From NCBI RefSeq assembly GCF_019933155.2, contig NZ_CP082944.1:3660001-3724000 (forward strand): 64,000 bases of DNA, written 5' to 3'. This stretch comes from Metabacillus dongyingensis (GTDB taxonomy: Bacteria; Bacillota; Bacilli; Bacillales; Bacillaceae). Position 1 is the first letter of the stretch; every line of letters begins with the position of its first letter. This document shows, one piece after another, positions 19,171 to 30,035 of the stretch. The notes below the pieces were generated by a model that was not told the DNA's origin, searched no databases, and saw nothing but the letters and a program-made list of their open reading frames with translations. The position numbers were made by a program, and so were the translations under genes.

Positions 19171-20916
19171 TTGTTTCGAAAATTACTCTTTTCCATCATT
19201 TGCACACTGCTTATAATAAGCCAGCTTCAAATGATGCCAAAGCCTGCATCAGCTGAAACAAAAAAAGCAGTTATCGCAGCGGACGGATTAAACATCAGAA
19301 GCGGCCCTGGATTAAGCTATTCCGTCATCGCCAGTGTAAAAAAAGGGGCTGTATACAGCATCACAGACCAGAAAAATGATTGGTATCAAATTCAATTATC
19401 TGGTAATAACAAGGGCTGGGTAGCCTCATGGCTAGTAACCCTTCAGCAATCTTCCGAAGCCCCCAAAACAAGCTCAGGCAGCACTTCGGACAAGGTCAAA
19501 TCAACTGCTGAAGACTTGAGAATACGCAGCGGTCCTGGAACAAGCTTTCAGGTAACAGGCACATTTGACAAGGGACAAACGGCATCATTTGTCCAGCAAA
19601 ACTCAAATTGGGTTGAGATCTCTTATAAAGGAAAAAGGGGCTGGGTTTCCAGTCAGTTTGTTATTTTTCTAAAGAAGGAACAATCCAAAGCACCTGCTTC
19701 ATCCGGTGCAACGAGCGGCAAGGTTATTGCCACTTCACTGAATGTACGCAACAAGCCTTCAACATCAGCCGACACCATTGGAAGCTTGAAAAAGAATGCT
19801 TCTGTTTCAATCACAAAGACACAGGATAAATGGCACGAAATTCAATTTAAAGGCCAAAAGGGCTGGGTACATAGTGATTTTATTTCCACTGGTTCCGTTC
19901 AATCGCCTGTGGGAAGCTCCAAAAAAGGAAAAGTAACAGCAAGCTCACTTAACGTCCGCAGCGTCGGCAGCTTAAACGGCTCTGTAGTCGGTTCCATCTT
20001 AAAAAATGCAGAAGTCATGATTCTTGAATCTAAAAACAGCTGGCATCATATTCAATACTCTGGAAATAAAAAAGGCTGGGTTTCCAGTTCCTTTATTTCA
20101 ATTGTTAACGGGCAAGGAAATACTGGCAATGAAAAACCAAGTCAATCTAAAGTCAGTATTTTGCAAGATGGCACTAATATTCGAAAAGGTCCAGCTACAA
20201 ATCAAAGTATTCTGAGACGTGCTAATGCAGGTGAGCAATTTTCTGTTATCAGCAAAGAAGGAGATTGGTTTAAAATCCAGCTCTCCGGCAATACCTCCGG
20301 ATATGTGGCAGGATGGGTGGTATCACAATCAGGTGAAGGAAGTTCTGTTACAAGGCCTGGCGGAGATGTTACCTCATACTTAAAAAATAAAACCGTTGTT
20401 TTAGATCCTGGCCATGGCGGACGTGATGGCGGAGCAATCGGCACCCGAGGAACCCTTGAGAAGAACCTGACGATGTCTACTGCCAAACTCGTCTTTGATA
20501 AACTGAAAGCTTCTGGGGCAGACGTGCATTTGACGCGCAGCTCTGACAGCTACATCAGCTTAAGCTCACGGGTAAGCACATCCCACTACAGAAATGCAGA
20601 TGCTTTTATAAGTTTCCATTTTGACAGCATTGATAATAGGAGCGTCAATGGAATGACGACTTATTATTACAGCGGATCTAAAGATAAGCCGCTGGCATCA
20701 CCTGTACATTCTGAATTAATGAGACAAACAAAGTTAAAAGACCGCGGAACGAAATTTGGAGATTATCATGTTATCCGTGAAAATAATCAGCCTGCCATTC
20801 TCCTGGAACTGGGGTATGTCAGCAACAGCACCGAAGAATTGACTGTCCGTTCAAGCACTTATCAGGAAAGAGTTGCACAAGGGGTTTATTATGGACTGGC
20901 ACAGTATTTTAAATAA
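19171..20916 (+). CDS. yrvJ: N-acetylmuramoyl-L-alanine amidase with five SH3b domains (YrvJ-like)
   Basis: A secreted cell wall hydrolase of 581 residues. The start is TTG (19171), eight bases after AAGGAGG, giving a signal peptide MFRKLLFSIICTLLIISQ ending near ASA. Five bacterial SH3 modules follow, each with a LNxRSGP-like start and a GWVxSxF(I/V) end. The C-terminal Amidase_3 domain begins VVLDPGHGGRDGGA, has the ENL(T) glutamate region, SFHFDS and ELGYVSN, so the zinc ligands look intact. It cuts the amide between MurNAc and L-Ala; SH3b domains bind wall. The gene is monocistronic, ending at a terminator. Confidence 0.93.
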   Translation: MFRKLLFSIICTLLIISQLQMMPKPASAETKKAVIAADGLNIRSGPGLSYSVIASVKKGAVYSITDQKNDWYQIQLSGNNKGWVASWLVTLQQSSEAPKTSSGSTSDKVKSTAEDLRIRSGPGTSFQVTGTFDKGQTASFVQQNSNWVEISYKGKRGWVSSQFVIFLKKEQSKAPASSGATSGKVIATSLNVRNKPSTSADTIGSLKKNASVSITKTQDKWHEIQFKGQKGWVHSDFISTGSVQSPVGSSKKGKVTASSLNVRSVGSLNGSVVGSILKNAEVMILESKNSWHHIQYSGNKKGWVSSSFISIVNGQGNTGNEKPSQSKVSILQDGTNIRKGPATNQSILRRANAGEQFSVISKEGDWFKIQLSGNTSGYVAGWVVSQSGEGSSVTRPGGDVTSYLKNKTVVLDPGHGGRDGGAIGTRGTLEKNLTMSTAKLVFDKLKASGADVHLTRSSDSYISLSSRVSTSHYRNADAFISFHFDSIDNRSVNGMTTYYYSGSKDKPLASPVHSELMRQTKLKDRGTKFGDYHVIRENNQPAILLELGYVSNSTEELTVRSSTYQERVAQGVYYGLAQYFK

Positions 20917-20923
20917 GTATGCG

Positions 20924-20958
20924 AAAACACTCGGGCTCTGGCCTGAGTGTTTTTTTTA
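20924..20958 (+). terminator. Intrinsic terminator after yrvJ
   Basis: AACACTCGGGC pairs with GCCTGAGTGTT and runs into eight T residues. Confidence 0.9.
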
Positions 20959-20996
20959 ATGCGGGTTTGGTTGTGATCTTATACGGTAAGGATGTT

Positions 20997-21317
20997 GACG
21001 CACTTTTTTCTGGATGGGGATGTTTTTCTGTTCCATACACTCGCTTTGACGCACTTTCTTCTGGATGGAGATGTTTTTTCTGTTTCATATACCCGCCTTG
21101 ACGCACTTTTTTCTGGATGGAGATGTTTTTTCTGTTCCATATACCCGCTTTGACGCACTTTTTTCTGGATGGAGATGTTTTTTCTGTTTCATATACCCGC
21201 TTTGACGCACTTTTTTCTGGATGGAGGCGTTTTTTCTGCTCCATACACTCGCTTTGACGCACTTTTTTCTGGATGGAGATGTTTTTTCTGTTTCATATAC
21301 TCGCTTTGACGCACTTT
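20997..21317. repeat. 52-bp tandem repeat (minisatellite), six units plus a partial seventh
   Basis: Units start at 20997, 21048, 21100, 21152, 21204 and 21256, with a ten-base stub at 21308. The first is 51 bp, the rest 52 bp. Each reads GACGCACTTTTTTCTGGATG, GAGATG, a T run, CTGTTTCATATACCCGCTTT. The period is not a multiple of three, so the long open frames across it are not a repeat protein. It lies between convergent yrvJ and dtd. Confidence 0.95.
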
Positions 21318-21464
21318 ATCCGGGCATAGCGATTGAATAATATCAACTTAATCAGTGGAACACCCAATACCTATCGATATGGTCTTTAAGTAATTAATTT
21401 CTAATACCGCTTTTTTACATCCATATTTTTCCACAAAACAATTATTTTATATTTTCCCAAACAA
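21318..21464. other. Unassigned spacer between the minisatellite and dtd
   Basis: An AT-rich stretch with no open frame of note, no hairpin and no match to the other repeats. Confidence 0.5.
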
Positions 21465-21500
21465 AAAGAAAAACCGCCAGGCACAGTGCCCGGCGGTCTT
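21465..21500 (-). terminator. Intrinsic terminator after dtd
   Basis: On the minus strand ACCGCCGGGC pairs with GCCTGGCGGT, with a T-rich tail. Confidence 0.85.
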
Positions 21501-21501
21501 C

Positions 21502-21948
21502 TTAATTCGCTTGTGATTCGAGAATCAGGGTAACAGGACCGACATTTGTGAACGATACATCCATCATTGCGCCAAACTCACCTGTTTGTACTGTAATTCC
21601 TTTTTCACGAAGCTTTGCATTGAAGTAATCATATAAAGGCTGTGCTTGATCAGGTTTAGCAGCTGCCATAAAATTTGGTCTTCTTCCTTTTCTGCAATCT
21701 CCGTAGAGAGTAAACTGCGAAATAGATAAGACTTGTCCCCCCACATCCATCAGGGAAAGGTTCATTTTTTGCTCTTCGTCTTCAAAAACTCTCAGATTGG
21801 CAATTTTATCTGCAAGATAATCAGCATCCTGTTCAGAATCCTCATGGGTGACCCCCACTAAAAGCATGAATCCTTCAGAAATTTTGCCGACAGTTTCGTT
21901 ATTTACTTTTACTTCTGCATGTCTGGCACGCTGTACAACTATTTTCAA
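21502..21948 (-). CDS. dtd: D-aminoacyl-tRNA deacylase
   Basis: A 148-residue DTD that removes D-amino acids (and glycine) from tRNA. It starts [16 protein letters not shown] and has the signature SQFTLYGD and the second active-site strand [12 protein letters not shown]. It follows relA by 16 bp and is likely cotranscribed, as yrvI is in B. subtilis. Confidence 0.95.
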   Translation of the reverse strand: MKIVVQRARHAEVKVNNETVGKISEGFMLLVGVTHEDSEQDADYLADKIANLRVFEDEEQKMNLSLMDVGGQVLSISQFTLYGDCRKGRRPNFMAAAKPDQAQPLYDYFNAKLREKGITVQTGEFGAMMDVSFTNVGPVTLILESQAN

Positions 21949-21964
21949 GACAGAAAAACCCTTT

Positions 21965-24157
21965 CTAATTCATGATTCTTCTTACAGAATAAATATCAGA
22001 AATTTGCTTAATCCGCTCCACTACTTTGTGAAGATGACTTATGTTGGAAATAGCAATCGCCATGTTTATCGTAGCTACTTTGTTCCGGTCAGATTTGCCT
22101 GCAACAGATGAAATGTTTGTCTTTGTTTCGTTGACAGCCTGAAGGACTTCGTTAAGGAGCCCTCTGCGGTCATAGCCGAGAATCTCGATTTCAACGTTGT
22201 ACTCTTTGCGGCCATCAAGCTGTGTTTCCCATTCAACAGGTATAAGACGGGCCTGTGCCTCGTCGGTATGCACATTAGGGCAATCGTCCCGATGAACAGA
22301 AACCCCGCGTCCTTTTGTGATAAAACCGACAATTTCATCACCTGGTACAGGATTGCAGCATTTTGATAAACGGATCAGCAGATTGTCAATTCCTTTAACA
22401 CGGACCCCGCTGTCACGTTTTTTTGAGGAATAAGGACGAACCTCAGAAATCACTTCTGAAATATCTTTCTCTTGTTCCATATCACGTTTTTTGCGCCATT
22501 TTTCAGTTAACCGATTTGCAACCTGGGCTGCTGTGATGCCGTTATAACCTACAGCAGCATACATGTCCTCATCGTTTGAGAAATTGAATTTTTCAGAGAC
22601 ACGCTTTAAATTATCGCTCGTTAAGACCTCTTTTAATTCAAAGTCGAGATTTTTAATTTCTTTCTCAACCATTTCTTTGCCTTTGTCAACATTTTCCTCA
22701 CGGCGCTGCTTTTTGAAGAATTGGCGGATTTTATTTTTCGCCTGAGACGTTTGGGCAAGCTTTAGCCAATCCTGACTAGGTCCATAGGAATGTTTGGAAG
22801 TCATGATTTCAATGATGTCGCCTGTTTTTAATTTATAGTCCAGGGTGACGATTTTGCCGTTTACTTTTGCACCGATCGTCTTGTTGCCGATCTCTGAATG
22901 GATGCGGTATGCAAAGTCAATCGGAACAGAGCCTGAAGGCATTTCGATCACATCGCCTTTAGGCGTGAAAATAAATACCATATCTGAAAATAGGTCGATT
23001 TTTAATGATTCCATAAACTCTTCTGCATTGGTTGTATCATTCTGGAACTCCAGAATTTCCCGGAACCATGTTAATTTTTGTTCAAGAGTTGATTGCTCTT
23101 CGGCCTCTTTGCCTTCTTTGTATGCCCAGTGAGCAGCAATCCCGTATTCTGCAATCGTGTGCATGTCATTTGTGCGGATCTGAACTTCCAGAGGATCGCC
23201 TTTTGGGCCGATCACTGTTGTATGCAGGGATTGATACATATTAGGTTTTGGCATGGCTATATAATCTTTGAATCTTCCCGGCATCGGCTTCCAGCATGTG
23301 TGAATAATGCCGAGAACGGCATAGCAGTCTTTAATGCTGTTTACGATAATCCGAACGGCCAATAAATCATAGATTTCATTAAACTGCTTGTTCTGAAGTG
23401 CCATTTTCCGGTAGATGCTGTAAATATGTTTTGGGCGGCCTGAGAAATCGGCTTTTATATTTACTTCATGAACACGGTTTTTCACTTCATCAATGACTTC
23501 TTCTAAATAAAGCTCGCGTTCTGCACGCTTTTTCTTCATTAAATTTACAATGCGGTAATACTGCTGCGGATTCAAATAGCGCAGAGCTGTGTCTTCAAGC
23601 TCCCACTTTATCTTTGAAATCCCCAACCGGTGTGCAAGCGGCGCAAAAATTTCAAGGGTTTCATTAGAGATTCTCCGCTGCTTTTCTTGCGGCAAGTGCT
23701 TAAGTGTGCGCATATTGTGAAGACGGTCAGCAAGTTTAATTAATATCACACGAATGTCCTGTGCCATTGCGACAAACATTTTACGATGATTTTCAGCCTG
23801 TTGTTCTTCGTGAGATTTATATTTAATTTTTCCTAGCTTTGTAACTCCGTCCACTAGCATGGCGACTTCATCATTAAATGTTTGTTTCAAGTCATCAAGT
23901 GTCACGTCCGTATCTTCTACGACGTCATGTAAAAATCCACCCGCGATAGTCGACGGATCCATGTCCAAATCAACTAAAATCCCTGCGACCTGTATAGGAT
24001 GAATAATATATGGTTCACCCGATTTTCGGTATTGTTCACGATGCGCCTCTTCTGCAAAATCATAGGCTTTCTGAATGAAAAGCAAGTCTTCATCCGTTAA
24101 ATATTGTTTTGCCTTCTCTATGACCTGCTCAGCAGTCAGTACTTGTTCATTAGCCAT
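21965..24157 (-). CDS. relA: Bifunctional (p)ppGpp synthetase/hydrolase RelA
   Basis: A 730-residue long RSH enzyme that makes ppGpp from GTP/GDP and ATP on starved ribosomes and also degrades it. The HD hydrolase is intact ([28 protein letters not shown]). The synthetase domain has [21 protein letters not shown] ([20 protein letters not shown]), a conserved cysteine region [20 protein letters not shown] and a C-terminal ACT domain follow. Both activities appear preserved. AAAGGTG precedes the ATG. Confidence 0.97.
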   Translation of the reverse strand: MANEQVLTAEQVIEKAKQYLTDEDLLFIQKAYDFAEEAHREQYRKSGEPYIIHPIQVAGILVDLDMDPSTIAGGFLHDVVEDTDVTLDDLKQTFNDEVAMLVDGVTKLGKIKYKSHEEQQAENHRKMFVAMAQDIRVILIKLADRLHNMRTLKHLPQEKQRRISNETLEIFAPLAHRLGISKIKWELEDTALRYLNPQQYYRIVNLMKKKRAERELYLEEVIDEVKNRVHEVNIKADFSGRPKHIYSIYRKMALQNKQFNEIYDLLAVRIIVNSIKDCYAVLGIIHTCWKPMPGRFKDYIAMPKPNMYQSLHTTVIGPKGDPLEVQIRTNDMHTIAEYGIAAHWAYKEGKEAEEQSTLEQKLTWFREILEFQNDTTNAEEFMESLKIDLFSDMVFIFTPKGDVIEMPSGSVPIDFAYRIHSEIGNKTIGAKVNGKIVTLDYKLKTGDIIEIMTSKHSYGPSQDWLKLAQTSQAKNKIRQFFKKQRREENVDKGKEMVEKEIKNLDFELKEVLTSDNLKRVSEKFNFSNDEDMYAAVGYNGITAAQVANRLTEKWRKKRDMEQEKDISEVISEVRPYSSKKRDSGVRVKGIDNLLIRLSKCCNPVPGDEIVGFITKGRGVSVHRDDCPNVHTDEAQARLIPVEWETQLDGRKEYNVEIEILGYDRRGLLNEVLQAVNETKTNISSVAGKSDRNKVATINMAIAISNISHLHKVVERIKQISDIYSVRRIMN

Positions 24158-24274
24158 GGAATCACCTTTACAATGAAAACTTTATTGTACCTATTATCAT
24201 TAAAAACACAGAAGATGTAAAGAGATATACAGTCTTTTCTATGTCCAATTAATGGCTGGTACCTGCCTTAATAT

Positions 24275-24305
24275 AGAAAAAGCACCCATTCCCGAGTGCT
24301 TTTCG
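24275..24305 (-). terminator. Intrinsic terminator after apt
   Basis: AAAAGCAC pairs with GTGCTTTT around about eleven bases on the minus strand. Confidence 0.75.
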
Positions 24306-24313
24306 CTATGTGA

Positions 24314-24826
24314 TTAAAACTTCATCAGTGTCAAAATATCGTAATCATCCAATTTGCTGCGGCCGTCAAGGTAGCTTAATTCGATTAAGAAAGCGATGCC
24401 GGCTACAACTCCGCCAAGCTCTTCTACCAATTTGATTGATGCTTCAATCGTTCCGCCTGTAGCAAGCAAATCATCTGTGATTAACACGCGCTGACCTGGT
24501 TTGATGGCATCTTTATGCATTGTTAGCACATCTTTGCCATACTCAAGTCCATACTCTACGCGTACAACCTCGCGAGGAAGCTTGCCTTCTTTGCGGACTG
24601 GCGCAAAGCCTACTCCAAGTGAATAAGCTACAGGACAGCCGATGATAAATCCGCGGGCTTCCGGTCCTACAATTATATCAACGTTTTGTTTACGCGCATA
24701 TTCAACAATTTGATCTGTTGCATAGCGGTAAGCTTCACCGTTGTCCATTAGTGTTGTAATATCTTTAAACTGAATACCCGGCTTCGGATAATCTGGAACC
24801 ACTGTTACATACTTCTTTAAATCCAT
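24314..24826 (-). CDS. apt: Adenine phosphoribosyltransferase
   Basis: Salvages adenine to AMP using PRPP. At 170 residues from [17 protein letters not shown], it has the usual length. The PRPP-binding loop [13 protein letters not shown] and the hood region [11 protein letters not shown] are clear. The chosen ATG has GAGGAGG upstream; the open frame extends ten codons further without family resemblance. It follows recJ by 16 bp. Confidence 0.96.
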   Translation of the reverse strand: MDLKKYVTVVPDYPKPGIQFKDITTLMDNGEAYRYATDQIVEYARKQNVDIIVGPEARGFIIGCPVAYSLGVGFAPVRKEGKLPREVVRVEYGLEYGKDVLTMHKDAIKPGQRVLITDDLLATGGTIEASIKLVEELGGVVAGIAFLIELSYLDGRSKLDDYDILTLMKF

Positions 24827-24842
24827 ATTAAGTTTGTCCTCC

Positions 24843-27191
24843 TCATGCATTGACAAGCGTTGACGATATTTTCATTCTTTCATCAAACCATATTTTTAAA
24901 TCCTGGTATGACGAATATAGTAGCGTATTTTCAAGCTCTAATTGCTGAAGCTTAGAAGCATACGCAGTAGATTCGGCTAGATCTCTTTTTGGCGGATGAT
25001 GATTGACAGAAATAATGCCATTCTCTATTGTAGCAAATTCCAGGTCAAAAAACACCTGTGACATGAAATCTATTGTTTCTTTTGACCAGCCTTTATGCCG
25101 GGCAAGCGCTTCTGCATGTTTTTTTAAGTCAAATGACCCTTTTTGTTTCAAAAATCCATAATACCATTTGAAGTGTTCCCTCGTTGGTATTGTGGCAAAA
25201 AAATGTTCCGTATGCTGATGAAAAATTGCATAGATCCGGTCCGGGCGCGCTCCTGCAAAAAGGGCATTCAGATGTTCTATAGAAGATGGCGTGTCAATGA
25301 ATGTGACATATTTATCTTTTAAATCCAAGTCGCCCGAAGCATGGCCGCTTTCCAAAAATAGAATATTGAGATCCGAGCCTTCAAGCATAGAGAGCGTTTC
25401 TTTTTGGAAAACGATATGGACATTTTTTTCATCATTTATTTTTTCAATCGCTTTTTGAAGATTGCGGGTTCCTCTTGCATCAAACAGCTGCCACTCATTG
25501 ACAGCGAGATCCTGGATCATGAATTGCGGCTTCCGGAAGTTATTCCATTCATTAATAGATAATTCACCAACCATTGACACTTTTGCAAGAGGAGCCATAT
25601 GATCATGAAGATGCCCAAATCCGAATCCGATACAATCGAGCTGCTGATGATTTTGTTCAACCGCCAGTTTCAAATGTGTTTGATCTGACCCTATCTTCCT
25701 CATTGACCCTAATTGAACGGAGTCAAGCAGGAAGAGAGGCTTCGGGTTGCTCATGCCAAACGGAGCGAGCAGCCCAATTTCTTCGATGGAGTCCGTAGTG
25801 ATTTCAGCAAGAGTACATTCCGCATCAATCGTTTTGATGGGTATGAAATCTTTGTCAGTCAGCCTCTCAGCCGCAAGGGCATTCAATCGCTGTCTCAATT
25901 GGTCAACATCATCAATATCAAGTGTCATTCCAGCTGCCATTGGATGTCCTCCGAAATGCGGCAGAATGTCCCGGCATGTTGACAAATTAGCAAATAAATC
26001 AAAACCCGCAATGCTTCTTGCAGATCCTTTAGCCATTTTCTTGCCGTGGTCAATGCTTAAGATAATCGTAGGTCTATAATATTTCTCTACCATTCTCGAA
26101 GCTACAATTCCGACAACGCCGGGGTTCCAATCTTCTTTTGCTAGAACAAGAACCGGATTTTCTTCAATCGGATACATGGATTCTACTTGTTCGATTGCCT
26201 CTTCCGTAATTTGCGAGACGATTTTCTGTCTTTCTTTATTGAGCAAGTCAATGTCTTTTGCAAGACTTTGTGCCTCATCATCATCTTCTGACATAAGGAG
26301 ATGAACGGCCGGATCAGCAGATTCCAGCCTCCCTACGGCATTGATCCGCGGACCGATGGCAAATCCAATCGTCTCTTCATTTACATCTTTTCCATCAGCT
26401 CCTGCTGCTTTAAGCAGCGCTTTTAACCCTTTTCGTTCTGTACGTTTTAATTGCTGAATGCCAAGGCGTGCAATCAGCCGATTCTCGCCGTGAAGCGGAA
26501 CAAGGTCCGCGATGGTTCCTATTGCGGCAATTTCAAGCAAATGCTCTGGTGCTTTGCCAAGCAGTGCATGGGCAAGCTTAAAAGCTACGCCCACACCGGC
26601 TAACTCTTTGAAAGGATATTGGCAATCAGGCTGCTTTGGATGGATAATCGCATAAGCATCAGGAAGAACCGGTCCTGGTTCATGATGATCGGTTATGATC
26701 AGATCAACGCCCAGCTCTTTTGCAAGAGCTGCTTCATTCACAGCCGAGATCCCTGTATCAACCGTAATGATTAAAGAAAAACCTTCATCATGAGCATGGC
26801 GGAAAGCCATCTCATTTGGACCATATCCTTCAGTAAAACGATTAGGTATATAAAAATCAGCATTAGCTCCGAGTGAGGTAAGCGTTTCGAGCAAAACAGT
26901 CGTAGAGCTCACTCCATCTGCATCATAATCTCCAAAAATCAAAATCTTTTCTTGATTAGTAATCGCATCGTTAATACGCTTAACAGTTTTGTCCATTCCA
27001 AGGAGCATGAATGGATCCAAAAAACCATGCTTTTCAATATTCAGGAATTGGTCGGCCTGCTCAGCAGTTTCAATTCCGCGATTTATTAACAGGGAAGCTA
27101 CCAGAGGCGTAACTTTCATCGTATTTATCAATTCATCAGCCTTATCCGGATGGTGGTTAGAAACATCCCATCTAGTCTTCGCTTTCAGCAA
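24843..27191 (-). CDS. recJ: Single-stranded-DNA exonuclease RecJ
   Basis: A 782-residue 5'-3' ssDNA exonuclease of the DHH family, working with RecQ/RecS in recombination and mismatch repair. Motifs are [30 protein letters not shown] and a later GGHPMAAGM typical of DHHA1. The Bacillus-type C-terminal extension is present. TTG (27191) is the likely start, eight bases behind AGGGG; this site lies in the 3' arm of a strong hairpin and the T run after it leads into the start codon. apt follows. Confidence 0.95.
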   Translation of the reverse strand: MLKAKTRWDVSNHHPDKADELINTMKVTPLVASLLINRGIETAEQADQFLNIEKHGFLDPFMLLGMDKTVKRINDAITNQEKILIFGDYDADGVSSTTVLLETLTSLGANADFYIPNRFTEGYGPNEMAFRHAHDEGFSLIITVDTGISAVNEAALAKELGVDLIITDHHEPGPVLPDAYAIIHPKQPDCQYPFKELAGVGVAFKLAHALLGKAPEHLLEIAAIGTIADLVPLHGENRLIARLGIQQLKRTERKGLKALLKAAGADGKDVNEETIGFAIGPRINAVGRLESADPAVHLLMSEDDDEAQSLAKDIDLLNKERQKIVSQITEEAIEQVESMYPIEENPVLVLAKEDWNPGVVGIVASRMVEKYYRPTIILSIDHGKKMAKGSARSIAGFDLFANLSTCRDILPHFGGHPMAAGMTLDIDDVDQLRQRLNALAAERLTDKDFIPIKTIDAECTLAEITTDSIEEIGLLAPFGMSNPKPLFLLDSVQLGSMRKIGSDQTHLKLAVEQNHQQLDCIGFGFGHLHDHMAPLAKVSMVGELSINEWNNFRKPQFMIQDLAVNEWQLFDARGTRNLQKAIEKINDEKNVHIVFQKETLSMLEGSDLNILFLESGHASGDLDLKDKYVTFIDTPSSIEHLNALFAGARPDRIYAIFHQHTEHFFATIPTREHFKWYYGFLKQKGSFDLKKHAEALARHKGWSKETIDFMSQVFFDLEFATIENGIISVNHHPPKRDLAESTAYASKLQQLELENTLLYSSYQDLKIWFDERMKISSTLVNA

Positions 27192-27197
27192 AAAAAT

Positions 27198-27239
27198 CAC
27201 CCCTTAACCTCACTATTATACTAGAGTGGGTAAGGGGTG
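27198..27239 (-). promoter_or_regulatory. Terminator-like hairpin overlapping the recJ ribosome binding site
   Basis: Minus strand: CACCCCTTACC and CACT pair with AGTG and GGTTAAGGGGTG around a loop containing CTAGTATAAT. TTTTTTT follows at once. The 3' arm holds the AAGGGG Shine-Dalgarno of recJ, and the T tract runs into its TTG start. Confidence 0.75.
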
Positions 27240-27251
27240 ACAAACTGGAAA

Positions 27252-27596
27252 TTATAATTCGTCTGATGTCTGGCCGATTTGCTTAGCTCCGTGCGCACTG
27301 CTTGTTGTTTCATGAACAAACGGATCTTTTTTAAGCGCTTCGTTTTCATTTATAAGCTCTGCCTTTTCCTTTTCCAGAACTTTCACTTTGCGCTGAAGAG
27401 CGTAAATTCTTGTCAGTCCTGCAGAAGCAATCATAAGCCCTCCAAGCAGAACGGAACCCAGAACAATCAGAATAAGCGGCCATTTTGCTTGACCGAATAA
27501 ATAGTCAACTTCAACAGGATCCACATTTATGACAGCAAAAACCGCAACAATAAGTGCAAAAAGAATCGCAAAAATAAAACTCCATTGTCTCTTCAT
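27252..27596 (-). CDS. yrvD: LapA-domain membrane protein YrvD
   Basis: A 114-residue protein with two transmembrane helices (about 6-25 and 40-62) linked by NVDPVEVDYLFGQAKWP, the DUF1049/LapA pattern. A coiled-coil tail (LQRKVKVLEKEKAELINENEALKK) follows. The start MKRQWSFIF is chosen for AAGGGGGAAAG upstream. In other bacteria LapA helps lipopolysaccharide assembly, which cannot apply here; its role in Bacillus is unknown. It lies upstream of recJ. Confidence 0.85.
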   Translation of the reverse strand: MKRQWSFIFAILFALIVAVFAVINVDPVEVDYLFGQAKWPLILIVLGSVLLGGLMIASAGLTRIYALQRKVKVLEKEKAELINENEALKKDPFVHETTSSAHGAKQIGQTSDEL

Positions 27597-27715
27597 TTTC
27601 TTTCCCCCTTCTGAAAATCTCTCTTCTTTATACCCTTTTCTTAAATTCATTCAAACAATTACGAGTAAAGGGATGTTCTTTGGCCTAATAATATCTTATC
27701 CAGATACAGTTAAAA

Positions 27716-27745
27716 TTAAAAAACCGCGGTTGCTCGCGGTTTCTC
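27716..27745 (-). terminator. Intrinsic terminator after secDF
   Basis: AAACCGCG pairs with CGCGGTTT, followed by TTTTT on the minus strand. Confidence 0.85.
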
Positions 27746-27748
27746 TTT

Positions 27749-29998
27749 TTAAATGACTGGTTCGTCATTTTCCTGAACTTTTTTTATCGTGCTTTTTTTC
27801 TTAATCTCTTTCCATTTCCAGATCATCCATAGCTGTGCTGCTATAAATAATGAGGAGTAAGTGCCGGAAATTAATCCGATAAGCAGGGCTATTGAGAAAT
27901 TCCGAATCGATTCGCTTCCTAATATCAACAAAGCAATAACACAGAATACGACTGTCAATACCGTATTTACTGATCGTGTGAATGTCTGCTGCAAGCTTCT
28001 GTTTACAATACTTTTTAGATCATCATACGTTTTGACTTTTGTCTTTTTATATAGCTCCCGAATCCTGTCAAAGGTTACGATCGTGTCATTAATAGAATAG
28101 CCCACGATAGTCAGAACCGCTGCTATGAACGTAACATCCACTTCCAGGCGGGTAATACTGAAAACGGCGATAATGAAAAATGCGTCATAGAGCAGGGCAA
28201 TAACAGAAGCGATTGCCATTTTATATTCAAATCGCAAGGAAACATAGATGATGATCCCAAGTGAAGCGATTAAAACACCATACATCGCATTTCTCGCCAA
28301 CTCTTTCCCAACTGTAGGCGAAACCGTGCTGACACTTGGTTCCTTTCCATATTTTTCATTGAAATACTCTTTTACTTCAGCGATCTCATCTTTATCAAGT
28401 ACTCCGATAAATCTGGCTACCGCGGTTTGATTTTGGTTGCCGGATAAAACGATATCCTTCGCCTCAAGGTCAAGATTCGCAAGCTCATCTTCAACTTCTT
28501 CAGCTGTTAAGGTCTTTTCCGCTCCAATCTCTATCCGGGTTCCGCTTGAAAAATCAATCCCAAGATTCAATCTGAACACAAGAATGAGAATCACTCCGGC
28601 AGCAAGCAATATTCCTGATGCGGCAAAGAATTTTTTCCGGTGCTTAACAAAGTCTACCTTATCAAACTTTGTAGGAGCATCAACATCTTCTGTTGATTTG
28701 CTCAAATCTATAATGTCTTTCTTATTCACTCCAAAATACCCTGGCTTTTTATCAAGCCACTTGCTTTCCACCAATAATCCAAGCAGGATTCTGCTTAAGA
28801 AAACAGATGTTAAAAAGCTCACAAGTATACTTAATACAAGACTCGTTGCAAATCCTTTGACCGCACTGGTCCCGAAGAAAAACAGAACTCCGCCTGCAAG
28901 CATCGTTGTGATATTCGCATCGAAAATAGTGGCAAAGGAACGGCGGTTTCCAGCTCTGTACGCTGATCTTATGGACTTGCCAAGCTTGATTTCCTCTTTA
29001 ATTCTCTCGTATGTAATGATATTGGCATCAACTGCCATCCCGACTCCCAAAATCAGGGCTGCTATACCCGGGAGTGTTAAAACAGCATTCATCCAATCAA
29101 AAACTTGAAGGACAAGATAAAGGTATGCACTTATAGTTACGATTGCAATGATCCCCGGCAATCGATAGAAGTAGAGCATAAATAAGAAAATAAAGCTGAT
29201 CCCGATAACTCCCGCTAGAACCGTTTTCTGCAGCGCTTCTTCACCAAACTGCGCTCCTACTGAAGTAGAATAGGTTTCATCGAGTTTAACAGGAAGTGAT
29301 CCAGCATTTAGAAGATTGGCAAGATCTTTAGCTTCTTCAACTGTGAACTGGCCTGTAATCGTCACATCGGTTGTATTAAAAACTTCTCCGACGTTTGGAT
29401 TTGATAAAAATTTCGGTGATTCTTTTGTGACTTCTTCTTTATATGAGTCGCCTTCTTCGTAATCAAGCCAAATAACAAGCTGATTTTCAGGCTGCATCGC
29501 CACGATTTGCTCTGTTACGTTTTTAAACTTCGCGGCATCCTTAAGTTTAACTGCCACGATCGGTTCTTGTGTATCTGGATCAAAGGTCTGTTTTGATGCG
29601 CCTTCCACAAGATCCGAGCCATTCATCATGACTTTATCATTTACATCCCGAAATGTGAGCTCTGCCTGAGTGGAGAGAATTTCCCTTGCCTGGCTTTGGT
29701 CCTTTACTCCTGCAAGCTGAACTCTGATTCTGTTTTCTCCTTCGATTTGGATGTTAGGTTCACTGACACCAAGCACATTCGCTCTCTTTTGAAGAGCATT
29801 CACTGTACTTACCAGTGCATTGCGGTCGATCTTATCGCCTTTATTTGCAGGCTCTACATCATATAGGATTTCAAAGCCGCCCTGAAGATCAAGTCCAAGC
29901 AAGATATTATCTGCAGCTTTGTTTCCAAAAACTCCAATCAAACTGCCTACGCAAAGGACGAGTAAGAAAAAACCGATAATGCGTCCTTTTTTCACCAT
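27749..29998 (-). CDS. secDF: Protein translocase subunit SecDF (fused)
   Basis: A 749-residue RND-type membrane protein that uses the proton motive force to help Sec export. SecD and SecF are fused, as usual in Bacillus. N-terminal helix 1 and GLDLQGGFEILYDV begin the P1 domain. LPGIAALILGVGMAVDANIITYERIKEE closes the SecD half. The second half starts near KVDFVKHRKKFFAASG and has IVGYSINDTIVTFDRIRE. About twelve membrane helices are visible. TTAGGAGG precedes the ATG. Confidence 0.96.
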   Translation of the reverse strand: MVKKGRIIGFFLLVLCVGSLIGVFGNKAADNILLGLDLQGGFEILYDVEPANKGDKIDRNALVSTVNALQKRANVLGVSEPNIQIEGENRIRVQLAGVKDQSQAREILSTQAELTFRDVNDKVMMNGSDLVEGASKQTFDPDTQEPIVAVKLKDAAKFKNVTEQIVAMQPENQLVIWLDYEEGDSYKEEVTKESPKFLSNPNVGEVFNTTDVTITGQFTVEEAKDLANLLNAGSLPVKLDETYSTSVGAQFGEEALQKTVLAGVIGISFIFLFMLYFYRLPGIIAIVTISAYLYLVLQVFDWMNAVLTLPGIAALILGVGMAVDANIITYERIKEEIKLGKSIRSAYRAGNRRSFATIFDANITTMLAGGVLFFFGTSAVKGFATSLVLSILVSFLTSVFLSRILLGLLVESKWLDKKPGYFGVNKKDIIDLSKSTEDVDAPTKFDKVDFVKHRKKFFAASGILLAAGVILILVFRLNLGIDFSSGTRIEIGAEKTLTAEEVEDELANLDLEAKDIVLSGNQNQTAVARFIGVLDKDEIAEVKEYFNEKYGKEPSVSTVSPTVGKELARNAMYGVLIASLGIIIYVSLRFEYKMAIASVIALLYDAFFIIAVFSITRLEVDVTFIAAVLTIVGYSINDTIVTFDRIRELYKKTKVKTYDDLKSIVNRSLQQTFTRSVNTVLTVVFCVIALLILGSESIRNFSIALLIGLISGTYSSLFIAAQLWMIWKWKEIKKKSTIKKVQENDEPVI

Positions 29999-30035
29999 GT
30001 TGTTTCCTCCTTAGAAAAAAACCATTCAATATGTA

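Noticed and set aside
20909..21262. 117-residue minus-strand frame over the minisatellite
   Set aside because: The 52-bp period rotates the frame, there is no ribosome site, and it begins inside the repeat array.
21000..21320. CRISPR array
   Set aside because: The units are contiguous with no unique spacers between repeats and no cas genes nearby.
28437..29108. 223-residue plus-strand frame opposite secDF
   Set aside because: Shadow of the SecDF coding frame; serine/threonine-rich composition typical of antisense reading.
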